Positions 17,399 to 24,959 of a stretch of DNA of 47,519 nucleotides are shown here, in pieces. The stretch is from positions 1-47,519 of the forward strand of contig JBEKKS010000019.1 of the NCBI GenBank assembly GCA_050010595.1, in the 5' to 3' direction. The notes beneath the pieces are model-generated. The model made no database searches. It was not told where the DNA came from and saw only the letters and a program-made list of their open reading frames with translations. The stretch is from Palsa-513 sp050010595. GTDB taxonomy: Bacteria; Actinomycetota; Thermoleophilia; Solirubrobacterales; Solirubrobacteraceae. The position numbers and the translations under genes are program-made. Every line of letters begins with the position of its first letter. The stretch's first letter is position 1.

Positions 17399-17422
17399 GA
17401 GGCCCACGATCGCGGGCCCCTC
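17399..17422. terminator. Weak hairpin between tRNA-Gln and hemQ
   Basis: GGCCC and GGGCC pair around an 8-base loop, extended by GA/TC past two bulged bases. It lies between the 3' end of the tRNA and the 3' end of the convergent heme operon. There is no T tract on either strand, so it is only a candidate terminator. Confidence 0.35.
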
Positions 17423-17423
17423 G

Positions 17424-18136
17424 CTACGGAAGCGCGGCGATTATCTCGTCCAGGCGCTTGCGCCGGCCGGTGATGAACGGCAACTCGTTCTTCGTGTAAA
17501 GGCGCGCCTCCGCCGAGCGCAGCTTCCGGATCAAGTCGACGATGCGGCCGATCTCGTCAGCCTCGAAGGCAAGCAGCCACTCGTGATCGCCCAGACCGAA
17601 GGCGCTCGTCGTGTTGGCGCGAACGTCCGGAAAGGCGCGGCCGAGTGCGCCGTGCTCGGCGAGCAGCTCCCGGCGGCGCTGCGGCGGCAGCACGTACCAC
17701 TGCGGCGAGCGAACGGATAGACGCAGACGTAGCGGCGTGCCGGCTCGCCGGCGTAGTAGGCAGGCACGTGGCCCTTGTTGAACTCAGCCTCGCGATGGAC
17801 GCCGATCGCGCTCCAGTACGGGTCGAGCCCGAGCGCCCGCAACGGGCGGCGCAGCGCGATCAGCTGGTCCTGCAGCGAGTCTGCGGTCGGGCCCGCCAGC
17901 CAGAGCAGGACGTCGGCGCTCGCGCGGTAGCCGCCCGTCTCATAGGCCCCGCGGATTGCGACTCCGTCCGCGACTGCAAGCGCCAGCGTCTCGAGCACCT
18001 GGTCACGCGCGGCTGTCCGTCCCACTTTGGGCGCCGGCTCGCGTGTAGCCGCGTAGGCGGCGTAGGCCGTGTACATCAGCCCAGCCGGAAATCCCTCGCC
18101 CGTATGCAATTCGATCTCCGGCAGCTCGACCGTCAT
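17424..18136 (-). pseudogene. hemQ: HemQ coproheme decarboxylase (ChdC), frameshifted
   Basis: HemQ turns coproheme into heme b, the last step of the coproporphyrin pathway. The start at 18136 has a GAGGAG-type ribosome binding site and overlaps the hemY stop by ATGA. Residues 1-142 are normal and end RRYVCVYPF, with a likely distal His123 (NKGHVPAYY) and catalytic Tyr140. The frame then shifts at about 17708-17714. The rest of HemQ (WYVLPPQRRRELLAEHG through FGLGDHEWLLAFEADEIG to IIAALP) is intact in another frame down to 17424 and contains the heme-ligand His. Adding four bases, as a second GTTC copy, restores VRSPQWYVLP. The unshifted frame instead ends at 17531. This may be a true mutation or a sequencing error; the other heme genes are intact. 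Confidence 0.85.
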
Positions 18137-19575
18137 GTCTCTCTCCTCGCTCGAGTGGTCATCTTCTGCAGGCTGGGCTGAGGGACGAACCCGAGCTCGC
18201 CGGCGATCTGCGTGGCGAGCGCCTCGGCACCGCGGATGCAGCTCCCGATGCCGACGCCCCGGTAGGCAGCACCCGCGACGTTCACGCCGGGCAGCCCCGC
18301 CAGGGCGGCCTCGATTCGGGCCACGCGCTCGAGATGGCCGACGTGGTACTGGGCCAGCCCAGCCGGGAATCTCGTAACTGCAGCCTCGAGTGGCCCGGCG
18401 CGCAAGGCCATTGCCGCCGCCAGCTCCGCGTGAACGAGCGCGATGAGTCCCGTGTCGTCGTGCTCGAGCGCGCTCGCATCGCCGGCGTGACCGACCGACG
18501 CGCGCAGCAGCAGCGGCTCGCCGGCAAGATGCGCCCACTTCGCTGAAGCCCACGTGCAGGCAGTGATCGTCCGACGCTCGCCGCGCGGCACAAGAAAGCC
18601 ACTGCCTCGCAGCGGACCGCCGAACGCCGCGGCCGGGTAGGCAAGCGCGACCGTCGCGACCGATGCGTAGTCGATCTTGCGCAGCTCGCGGGCGCCAGCC
18701 GGACAGGCCGCTGCGAGGATCTCCGCGGTCGCGTACGCCGGCGTCGCGAGAGCCACGCGGTCGGCCAACAGCCGCTCGCCGCCCGAGATCATCAGCTCGA
18801 GGCGCCCGCCTGCGGGCGCGATGCTCGTCACCGCGGTCGCGCCCCGCAGCTCGCAGCGGACCGCGAGCTCCTCGACAAGCGCTGTGACGAGAGTGGCGAG
18901 TCCGCCGTCCAACGTGAGAAAGACGGGAGCGCCGCGCGCCGGCCCCTTGGCGGCCAGAGCTCGCAGTCCGCGAATCAGCCCGCGACCCGAGGCCAGCGCG
19001 GCGACAAGCTGGGGCGCGGCCGCGCGGACGCTGAGGCTGTCGCAGTCGCCGGCATGGATCCCGCCGAGCAACGGCGCGATCAAGCGCTCGTGCACCTCGT
19101 CGCCGAGGCGAGCGCGCACTAGCGAGCCGATCGAGACGTCCTCGACCGGCTCGCGCGAAGGCAGAACGTAGTCGAGCCCCGCGCGCAGCATGCCGCGCTT
19201 CGAGAGCGTGCCCGTCGCCGCAACCGCGCGGGCGCCGCCCGGGACACCCGCGAGGAGCCGCGGCGGCAGCGGGCGCAGGGCGCCACGCGTCCACAGGAGC
19301 GGCTGGTCGCAGGCCGGAGCGACGAGCTCATCGCCGAGGCCGAGCTCGCGGCACAGCGCCGGGCCCTGCGCCGCAGCGGCGAGCATCGATTCCGGCCCAG
19401 CGTCGAGCAGGCGCCCTGCTAGGGCCCGCGTCCGCACCACGCCGCCAAACCGCTCGCTCGACTCGAGCACGCTGACGCGCAGCGCGCCCGGCGAGGTCAG
19501 GCGCACGAGCCGGTGTGCTGTCGCAAGGCCACTGATCCCGCCACCGACGATTGCGACGTGTGGCACGGCGCTCAC
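18133..19575 (-). CDS. hemY: Coproporphyrinogen III oxidase (HemY/CgoX type)
   Basis: A 480-residue FAD-dependent oxidase. The start is the GTG at 19575, overlapping the hemH stop. The FAD motif VAIVGGGISGLATAHRLV is near residues 7-24, with LESSERFGGVVRT as the second glycine-rich element, and the C-terminal FAD contact is AAYRGVGIGSCIRGAEALA. By sequence it belongs to the protoporphyrinogen oxidase family; in actinobacteria the true substrate is coproporphyrinogen III, oxidised to coproporphyrin III. Position between hemH and hemQ supports this. Confidence 0.9.
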   Translation of the reverse strand: MSAVPHVAIVGGGISGLATAHRLVRLTSPGALRVSVLESSERFGGVVRTRALAGRLLDAGPESMLAAAAQGPALCRELGLGDELVAPACDQPLLWTRGALRPLPPRLLAGVPGGARAVAATGTLSKRGMLRAGLDYVLPSREPVEDVSIGSLVRARLGDEVHERLIAPLLGGIHAGDCDSLSVRAAAPQLVAALASGRGLIRGLRALAAKGPARGAPVFLTLDGGLATLVTALVEELAVRCELRGATAVTSIAPAGGRLELMISGGERLLADRVALATPAYATAEILAAACPAGARELRKIDYASVATVALAYPAAAFGGPLRGSGFLVPRGERRTITACTWASAKWAHLAGEPLLLRASVGHAGDASALEHDDTGLIALVHAELAAAMALRAGPLEAAVTRFPAGLAQYHVGHLERVARIEAALAGLPGVNVAGAAYRGVGIGSCIRGAEALATQIAGELGFVPQPSLQKMTTRARRET

Positions 19576-20492
19576 GAGCCGACCGCCGCCAATTCGCTGA
19601 GAACGGCCCCGGCGACCGCGTCGGCGAGGCGCGGCGAGGCGTTCGGGGATGCGGTACGCGCGAACTCGATCCCAAGCGCCTGCGCTCGGGCGCGCGCTTC
19701 GATATCGAGGTCGTAAAGGACCTCGAGGTGGTCGGCAACGAAGCCCGCCGGACAGACGACGACCGCGCGCACGCCATGCTGTGCGAGCTCGTTGAGCACG
19801 TCGAGCAGATCGGGACCGACCCACGGCTCCGGCGTGCGCCCGGCGCTCTGCCAGGCGATGCCCCACCGCTCGAGCTGCAGCGACTCGGCGATTGCCGCGG
19901 CCGTCTCGCGCAGCTGGGTCGGGTACGGGTCATCGCTCTCGAGGATTCGTGCAGGCAGGCTGTGAGCGGTGAACAAAACCTGCGTGCCGGCCTGCAGCTG
20001 CGGCGGCAGATTTGCAAGTACGACCCGCACGGAGTCCGAGAGGAGACCGAGATACGGTGGGGCGAGATGCCAGTCGCGAACGACGCTGACGGCAACGCGC
20101 TCCGGCGCCGCGGCGCGCACCCGCTCCGTGTACTCCCCGATGCTGAGCGCCGAGAAGTGCGGTGCGAATACGACGCCGACGATCCGCTCGACCCCCTCCC
20201 GCACGAGCTCACCGACGGAGTCCTCAATGAACGGCGCAGCGTGCTTGAAGCCGAGCGCGACCCGGAGGTCGTCGCGGCCGGCCTGCCGCAGCGCCGCCTC
20301 GAGTGCGCCGAGCTGCGCGAGGGTGATCTCGCGCAGGGGCGAGACGCCTCCGATCGCCGCGTAACGGGCCTGGAGCTCGATGAGCTGCGCGCTGCTCGGC
20401 GCCCGTCCGCGGCGAATGTGCGTGTAGTAGGCCTCTACCTGATCGGGCGATGGCGGGGTTCCGTAGGCCATCGCCAGGACTGCAACCGTCAT
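19572..20492 (-). CDS. hemH: Coproporphyrin ferrochelatase (HemH/CpfC)
   Basis: A 306-residue ferrochelatase family protein beginning MTVAVLAMAYGTP. The catalytic histidine lies in LFTAHSLPARI, and the C-terminal acidic motif is FVADHLEVLYDLDIEAR. It inserts iron into coproporphyrin III in the actinobacterial route. The ATG at 20492 overlaps the hemE stop by ATGA. It has no C-terminal membrane helix, consistent with a soluble enzyme. Cysteines for the [2Fe-2S] cluster found in some actinobacterial members are not obvious. Confidence 0.92.
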   Translation of the reverse strand: MTVAVLAMAYGTPPSPDQVEAYYTHIRRGRAPSSAQLIELQARYAAIGGVSPLREITLAQLGALEAALRQAGRDDLRVALGFKHAAPFIEDSVGELVREGVERIVGVVFAPHFSALSIGEYTERVRAAAPERVAVSVVRDWHLAPPYLGLLSDSVRVVLANLPPQLQAGTQVLFTAHSLPARILESDDPYPTQLRETAAAIAESLQLERWGIAWQSAGRTPEPWVGPDLLDVLNELAQHGVRAVVVCPAGFVADHLEVLYDLDIEARARAQALGIEFARTASPNASPRLADAVAGAVLSELAAVGS

Positions 20493-21532
20493 CGCGCGTG
20501 AATGAGCTCGACGAGGCGCTCGAGCGTCGCCGGTGAGGTCTCGGGCAGGACTCCGTGACCGAGGTTGAACACGTAGCCACAGCGCGGCGCACTCGCCAGC
20601 AGCGCGTCGGTCTCCGCTTGCACCACTTCCCACGGGGCGAGACAGACGGTGGGGTCGAGATTGCCTTGGAGCGCGATCCCGGCGGGAACGCGTGCGCGGG
20701 CAGAGGGGAGCGGCACGCGCCAGTCGACGCCGAGGACGTCAGGGCCGGCGGCCGCCATCAGCTCGAGCAGGTGCGCCGTGCCGACGCCGAAGTAGATGCG
20801 GGGGACGCCCAACGGCGCGAGCCGCGAGAACAACTCGCGAACGACCGGCAGCACGTAGCGCTCGTAGTGATCCGGCGCAAGCGAGCCGATCCAGCTGTCG
20901 AAGACCTGGATCGCCTGCGCCCCGGCTCGGACCTGGGCCTGCGCCGAGGCGAGCGCGATCTCGCACAGCCGCTCGAGCAGGCTGCGCCAGGTCGCCGGAT
21001 CAGCGAGCATCAGGGTGCGCGTGCGAGCCTGCACCTTTGAGGGGCCACCCTCGACGAGATAGCTGGCGAGCGTGAAGGGAGCACCGACGAACCCGATCAG
21101 CGGTACGTCGAGCTCGGCGACCGACAGCCGCACAGCCTCCCCGAGCCAGGGAGCATCCTCGTCGGGCTCGAACCTCCGCAACGCGCGCACGTCGGCGGCC
21201 CTACGAATCGGCGCCTCGATCACCGGCCCGACGCCCGACCTGATCTCGACCTCGACCCCGATCGCCTCGAGCGGGCTGACGATGTCAGAGAAGAGGATCG
21301 CCGCATCTACGCCGTAACGGCGCACCGGCTGCGCCGTCACCTCGGCGACGAGCTCCGGGCGGTGGGTCATTGCGATCAGGTCGAGTCCGGCACGAACGGC
21401 GCGATATTCGGGAAGCGCCCGTCCGGCCTGGCGCATGAACCAGACCGGCTGGCGTTTGCCGGCCCCGCCGCGGTAAGCGGCCAGGACCGCTGGCGCCGCC
21501 GGCGCAGCGGCGTGGCTCATCGTTCCCGACAT
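20489..21532 (-). CDS. hemE: Uroporphyrinogen decarboxylase
   Basis: A 347-residue enzyme that decarboxylates uroporphyrinogen III to coproporphyrinogen III. The family signature is PVWFMRQAGRALPEYR near residues 29-44. ILFSDIVSPLEAIG and GFVGAPFTLASYLVEGGPSK follow, and GVDWRVPLP and NLGHGVLPET lie near the end. The ATG at 21532 may be leaderless after a TAGCGT box; the ATG at 21520, with GGGAAC just upstream, is an alternative start. It is the first gene of the heme operon, in pathway order with hemH, hemY and hemQ. Confidence 0.95.
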   Translation of the reverse strand: MSGTMSHAAAPAAPAVLAAYRGGAGKRQPVWFMRQAGRALPEYRAVRAGLDLIAMTHRPELVAEVTAQPVRRYGVDAAILFSDIVSPLEAIGVEVEIRSGVGPVIEAPIRRAADVRALRRFEPDEDAPWLGEAVRLSVAELDVPLIGFVGAPFTLASYLVEGGPSKVQARTRTLMLADPATWRSLLERLCEIALASAQAQVRAGAQAIQVFDSWIGSLAPDHYERYVLPVVRELFSRLAPLGVPRIYFGVGTAHLLELMAAAGPDVLGVDWRVPLPSARARVPAGIALQGNLDPTVCLAPWEVVQAETDALLASAPRCGYVFNLGHGVLPETSPATLERLVELIHAR

Positions 21533-21540
21533 GCGCCAGA

Positions 21541-21546
21541 ACGCTA
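21541..21546 (-). promoter_or_regulatory. Possible -10 element of the heme operon
   Basis: On the minus strand TAGCGT lies 8 bases before the hemE ATG at 21532, matching the TANNNT box and spacing seen at other starts here. No matching -35 is visible, and transcription from the VOC gene upstream is also possible. Confidence 0.35.
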
Positions 21547-21614
21547 CGAAGCGCGCTCCTCAACGCCATCGGCCGATTACCGCAAGCGACCGCGTAGTTT
21601 CTCCGCGGGCGCCC

Positions 21615-21986
21615 TCAGAGAGCCGTGTGGCAGACGGCTTCGACGTTGTTGCCGTCGGGATCGAGCGCGAACGCCGCGTAGTAGCTCGGGTGGTAGTGCT
21701 CGCGGACTCCTGGCGGACCGTTGTCTGCCCCGCCGGCCGCGAGCGCTGCGACGTGGAAGGCATCGACCGCCGCACGATCGGCGGCCTGGAATGCGATGTG
21801 CGTGCCGGTCCCGTAAGGCTCGCGTTCGATGACCCAGAAGACCGGTTTGTCGGTGTCGCCGAAGCCGGCCGAGCGCCACTCCGGGGAGCCCATCACGACG
21901 CTGAGGCCGAGCGGCGCAAGCGCCTGCTCGTAGAAAGCGCGGCTGCTCTCGTAGTCGCGGACATTCACGCCGACGTGGTCAAGCAC
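21615..21986 (-). CDS. VOC-superfamily (glyoxalase-like) protein
   Basis: A 123-residue single-domain protein of the vicinal oxygen chelate superfamily. It starts VLDHVGVNVRDYESSRAFYE, contains THIAFQAADRAAVDAFH and ends FALDPDGNNVEAVCHT. Putative metal ligands are His4, the His of THIAF and the Glu of NNVEAVC. The GTG at 21986 is preceded by GAGGA 8 bases upstream. The reaction cannot be predicted from the fold; such small members include dioxygenases, glyoxalases and resistance proteins. It lies 82 bases upstream of hemE in the same direction. Confidence 0.85.
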   Translation of the reverse strand: MLDHVGVNVRDYESSRAFYEQALAPLGLSVVMGSPEWRSAGFGDTDKPVFWVIEREPYGTGTHIAFQAADRAAVDAFHVAALAAGGADNGPPGVREHYHPSYYAAFALDPDGNNVEAVCHTAL

Positions 21987-22101
21987 GGCTTGATCCTCGC
22001 ACGCCCGACCAGACTGCGCAACGTGGCAAACACCGGTCCCGGGCGACGTCGGGCCCGTTAGACCGCGCCTCCACGAGAGGTGTAGATCTGTCCCCCCGCG
22101 C

Positions 22102-22130
22102 TTGTTCGCGTGGGCACGTGGTGGTAGCGT
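22102..22130 (+). promoter_or_regulatory. Promoter of the 22203-23829 operon
   Basis: TTGTTC (22102-22107) and TAGCGT (22125-22130) are separated by exactly 17 bases, the expected housekeeping-sigma spacing. Transcription would begin near 22137, leaving a leader of about 65 bases before the ATG at 22203, which has a GGGGGC ribosome binding site. Confidence 0.55.
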
Positions 22131-22202
22131 CGCCGAGACCGTGATCACCAGCCGCGAGGCACGGCACGCTCGCAGGCAACTCAAACGAATAGGGGGCAGT
22201 AC

Positions 22203-22622
22203 ATGGGCATGTTCAAGCAGCTCAAGGACATGAAGGGGATGATCGAGGACGCCCCTGACATGCTGAAGAACGCGCACGCGATGAGTGCACAGGCGCAGGA
22301 GATGGCGGCGGCACAGCAGGCAGCTGCACAGGCGCAGATGTCGCAGGTCTCGGCTGCATACGGCACCCCGGCGGCGCCGGGCGCTTACGCTCCGGACCCA
22401 GCGGCGCTGACGCCGATCGGTGGCGTAACACTCGAGCAGTACGTCGAGATCTCAAAGGCGATCGCGGCCGCGGGCAGCTCCGACGAGGCGTCCGCCGCGT
22501 CGGTTGCCTCGGGCCACGGCGTCTCACCCGAGAACTGGAAGGAAGCCGTCGACGGCTGGAACCACCGGATCCGGACCAACGGCGGCGTTGCACATCAGTT
22601 CAACCAGCTCTACGCGGTCTAA
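22203..22622 (+). CDS. MGMFK-type protein with DUF6620-like C-terminus, unknown function
   Basis: A 139-residue soluble protein. Residues 1-52 form a Met/Gln/Ala-rich helix (MGMFKQLKDMKGMIEDAPDM, then AQAQEMAAAQQAAAQAQMSQ) likely to be a coiled coil. An Ala/Pro linker follows. Residues 70-139 are a compact helical domain, PIGGVTLEQYVEISKAIAAA and NWKEAVDGWNHRIR, resembling what I recall of DUF6620; that match is a recollection, not a search result. The next gene starts with the same MGMFK motif, so the N-termini may pair. It is the first gene of a four-gene operon. Confidence 0.8.
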   Translation: MGMFKQLKDMKGMIEDAPDMLKNAHAMSAQAQEMAAAQQAAAQAQMSQVSAAYGTPAAPGAYAPDPAALTPIGGVTLEQYVEISKAIAAAGSSDEASAASVASGHGVSPENWKEAVDGWNHRIRTNGGVAHQFNQLYAV

Positions 22623-22627
22623 CGGCC

Positions 22628-23053
22628 ATGGGAATGTTCAAGGCGATGCGCGACCTCCAGAAGGAGTCGCGGGAGACCTACAAGAACACCGATCTGGGCC
22701 AGATCCGCAAGGACGGCATGGCTCGGATGGCCGCGGCACAAGAGCAGTTCGCGCAAATGACGAAGCAGGCGAACCTGCAGACGACCGGCGTCACGTGCGC
22801 GGCGACGGTCACCGCGGTTCGCGACACCGGCGGCATGGTCAACATGGAGCCGATCGCGGAGATCGACCTGACGGTACTGCCAGACGGGCTCCCGCCCTAT
22901 CCGGCGACGATCCGCCAGGCGATCTCGCAGTTCTACATCGGGCGGGTCCAACCAGGGGCGAGCCTGACCGTGAAGGTCGATCCGAACGATCCGGCGACGG
23001 TCTTCATCGACATCATGGGCAGCTTCGCGCCGCAGCCGCCTGGGGCGGCCTGA
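22628..23053 (+). CDS. MGMFK-type protein with beta-rich C-terminus, unknown function
   Basis: A 141-residue soluble protein. The N-terminal 50 residues (MGMFKAMRDLQKESRETYKN) form a charged helix resembling that of the preceding gene. Residues 52-133 alternate as beta strands: GVTCAATVTAVRDTGGMVNM, EIDLTVLPDGLPPYPATIRQ and LTVKVDPNDPATVFIDI. This recalls the small beta-barrel domain in actinobacterial membrane-associated proteins, but no named family is assigned. It starts 5 bases after the preceding stop and ends 3 bases before the next gene. Confidence 0.8.
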   Translation: MGMFKAMRDLQKESRETYKNTDLGQIRKDGMARMAAAQEQFAQMTKQANLQTTGVTCAATVTAVRDTGGMVNMEPIAEIDLTVLPDGLPPYPATIRQAISQFYIGRVQPGASLTVKVDPNDPATVFIDIMGSFAPQPPGAA

Positions 23054-23056
23054 GCC

Positions 23057-23734
23057 ATGATGTTCGGGGGCACATCAGAAAATGTCACCGTCGGCGTCGT
23101 CGACGCCGACGGTGAGGCTCGAACGCCGGCGCAACAGCGCCAGAACCGCAAGCGCTGGTATGCGATCGGTGGGACGACGGTTGGCGCTGCCGGGTTCAGC
23201 GCGTTCATGACGACGCTCTACGAGGGGGCTCGCAACCTCGAGGCACAGGGCGGCTTTTGCGCCTCGGGCGGCCCGTACGTGATTCAGCACCAGTGCACGA
23301 CCGGCGAGACGCAGCAACTGCTAGCCGGCATCATCGGGATCATGGTCTTCGGCGCGATCTACGTTGGGCTCACCGCCTACGCAGACGGCCCGGTGCTGGT
23401 GCCATCGGGCCTGCTGTGGGCGGCGCTGTTCGGCTCGCTCGGCGCAGGGTTCCTGATCGCACCGAAGGGGGTCGGCGGCGGATCCAACCTGTTCGTCGGC
23501 GTCATGTTCCTCGTCATGGCTGCTTGCGGGTTGTGGCCGGCGATCAGTCAGGGCTTGGACTGGATCAAGCGCGGCGGCGAACCGGAGCGCGACACCACCT
23601 TCGACAAGGTTCCGCTCGTCAGGGCAGCGGTCGCGCCACCACCAATGAACACGCCGATCGTCGGCGACGCATCGCAGCCGAATCGGCCAATCGTGCCGAG
23701 GCGGCTCGTAATCCCACCGAAGGACGTCTCATGA
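23057..23734 (+). CDS. Four-helix membrane protein, unknown function
   Basis: A 225-residue protein with a cytoplasmic N-terminus (RTPAQQRQNRKRW), then hydrophobic segments near residues 35-52, 87-106, 112-131 and 139-158. The loop GGFCASGGPYVIQHQCTT carries two cysteines that could form an extracytoplasmic disulfide. That loop recalls a family of actinobacterial membrane proteins of unknown role. A Pro-rich tail of about 60 residues follows. The small next gene overlaps the stop by ATGA, so coupling is likely. Confidence 0.8.
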   Translation: MMFGGTSENVTVGVVDADGEARTPAQQRQNRKRWYAIGGTTVGAAGFSAFMTTLYEGARNLEAQGGFCASGGPYVIQHQCTTGETQQLLAGIIGIMVFGAIYVGLTAYADGPVLVPSGLLWAALFGSLGAGFLIAPKGVGGGSNLFVGVMFLVMAACGLWPAISQGLDWIKRGGEPERDTTFDKVPLVRAAVAPPPMNTPIVGDASQPNRPIVPRRLVIPPKDVS

Positions 23735-23829
23735 CCAAGGCCCAGACGCTCACGTGGGCACTGCTGACGGCGGCCGGCGGTGGCCTCGGCGTGCTCCTCG
23801 GCCTCGCCCTGGCGCACGCGCTCAAATAG
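23731..23829 (+). CDS. Small single-pass membrane protein (32 residues)
   Basis: A 32-residue reading frame starting at an ATG that overlaps the preceding stop (ATGA) and ending just before a strong terminator. One helix (residues 8-28, LTWALLTAAGGGLGVLLGLA) fills most of the protein, with MTKAQT in front and HALK behind. It contains a GGG/GxxxxG pattern suited to helix packing. Function unknown; position suggests it belongs to the membrane protein encoded just before it. Confidence 0.65.
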   Translation: MTKAQTLTWALLTAAGGGLGVLLGLALAHALK

Positions 23830-23842
23830 CAAAGAAACGATT

Positions 23843-23862
23843 GGGGCCGCGAAAGCGGCCCT
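23843..23862. terminator. Bidirectional intrinsic terminator
   Basis: GGGGCCGC and GCGGCCCT form an 8-bp stem capped by a GAAA tetraloop. The plus strand continues GATCATTTCT and the minus strand continues AATCGTTTCTTT, so both have T-rich tails. It lies between the convergent operons ending at 23829 and 23865. Confidence 0.85.
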
Positions 23863-23864
23863 GA

Positions 23865-24287
23865 TCATTTCTCGAGCATCCAGCAGTTGTCGTACCAGCT
23901 GAAGTTCGACTCGCCGTCGAGCAGCGGGTGCGGCAAAGCGATCGATGCTGAGTAGCCGTTCGAGTTAACAGCCGCTGTGGCGGCAGCGGCCATGTCTGCG
24001 TGCAGCATGTGGCGTCCACCGTTGCGCAGGAAGTGCGCCAGGCGCTTGCGCCAGCGCTGCTCGCAGGTACTGCTTGGATTAGCGACGATTGCGCAGACTG
24101 TCGAGGTGTCCTTCGTGAGCTCGGCTGTGACCAAGCGCGTCACCTGGGCGCGGAGGCCAGCAACCGTTCCCGGTGAGTCGGCGAGCGCCGAGGCCGGAAG
24201 AGCAACGCAAGCGGCTACGCAAACCGCACAAAGAAACCCCCGTCTGCGCATACCGGCAAGGTTACGCCCGACCGGCGACGTTGTCAC
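23865..24287 (-). CDS. Secreted protein of unknown function
   Basis: A protein of 140 residues from the GTG at 24287 that overlaps the trkA stop; the ATG at 24251 would give 128 residues and a conventional signal peptide start, MRRRGFLCAVCVAACVALPA. A cleavage site after ASALA is plausible. The mature part has three cysteines (STVCAIV, SSTCEQRW and DNCWML) and a helical middle. WYDNCWMLEK closes the protein. No family is recognised. It is at the end of the trkA gene pair but looks functionally unrelated to it. Confidence 0.65.
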   Translation of the reverse strand: MTTSPVGRNLAGMRRRGFLCAVCVAACVALPASALADSPGTVAGLRAQVTRLVTAELTKDTSTVCAIVANPSSTCEQRWRKRLAHFLRNGGRHMLHADMAAAATAAVNSNGYSASIALPHPLLDGESNFSWYDNCWMLEK

Positions 24288-24949
24288 GCGCCGCCCGTCG
24301 AGAAGACAGGCGTGATCTGGTCCTCGAGTCCCGCATCGAGCACGAGCAGCACCTGGTCGCCCGCCTCGACCACGGTCTCAGCTGTCGGGACGAAGCCGCG
24401 ACCCGCGCGCAGGACCGAGATCACGAGGCTGCCCTCCGGCAGGCGCACCTCCGCGACGCGGCGACCCGCAGCCGGGGCACCGGGCTGGACCTCGAGCTCG
24501 ATGATCTCGAGGCGCTCCTCCTCGAGGGCGAGCAGGTGGACGAGGCCGTAGCGCGGAACCTCGTGTTCGATCAGGCGCAGGATCAGGTCGGTCGCGGAGA
24601 CGACCGGTTGGATGCCGAGCAACTTGAAGTGCTGGAGGTTGCGGGGATTATTGACGCGAGCGATCACCCGCTCACACTCGTACTTCTCCTTCGCGACCTG
24701 GCAGACGAGGACGTTGTCCTCGTCGTCTCCCGTCACGGCAATCACGAGATCGGTGCGCTGAACGCCTGCCCGCTCCAGTACCCATAGCTCGGTGCCGTCG
24801 CCGTATTGCACGACATGCCCGAGCTCCGCCTCGACGACCAGGTAGCGGCGCCGGTCAGACTCGAGCAGCGTGACCTCATGGCCCTTGTCGAGCAACTCAC
24901 GCGCGAGGTTCAGGCCCACCTTGCCCGCGCCGACGATGATCACATACAT
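24284..24949 (-). CDS. TrkA-type potassium uptake regulatory protein (RCK_N + RCK_C)
   Basis: A 221-residue protein with a Rossmann RCK_N domain (VIIVGAGKVGLNLARELL, residues 3-20) and an RCK_C domain (about 137-215, LVISVLRAGRGFVPTAETVV). It binds NAD(H) or adenine nucleotides and gates a TrkH/TrkG-type potassium channel; no channel gene is in the window. With the neighbouring TrkA-like gene it matches the CeoB/CeoC pair of mycobacteria. It starts 10 bases after the stop of the partner. Confidence 0.9.
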   Translation of the reverse strand: MYVIIVGAGKVGLNLARELLDKGHEVTLLESDRRRYLVVEAELGHVVQYGDGTELWVLERAGVQRTDLVIAVTGDDEDNVLVCQVAKEKYECERVIARVNNPRNLQHFKLLGIQPVVSATDLILRLIEHEVPRYGLVHLLALEEERLEIIELEVQPGAPAAGRRVAEVRLPEGSLVISVLRAGRGFVPTAETVVEAGDQVLLVLDAGLEDQITPVFSTGGA

Positions 24950-24959
24950 TCGGGCGGCC

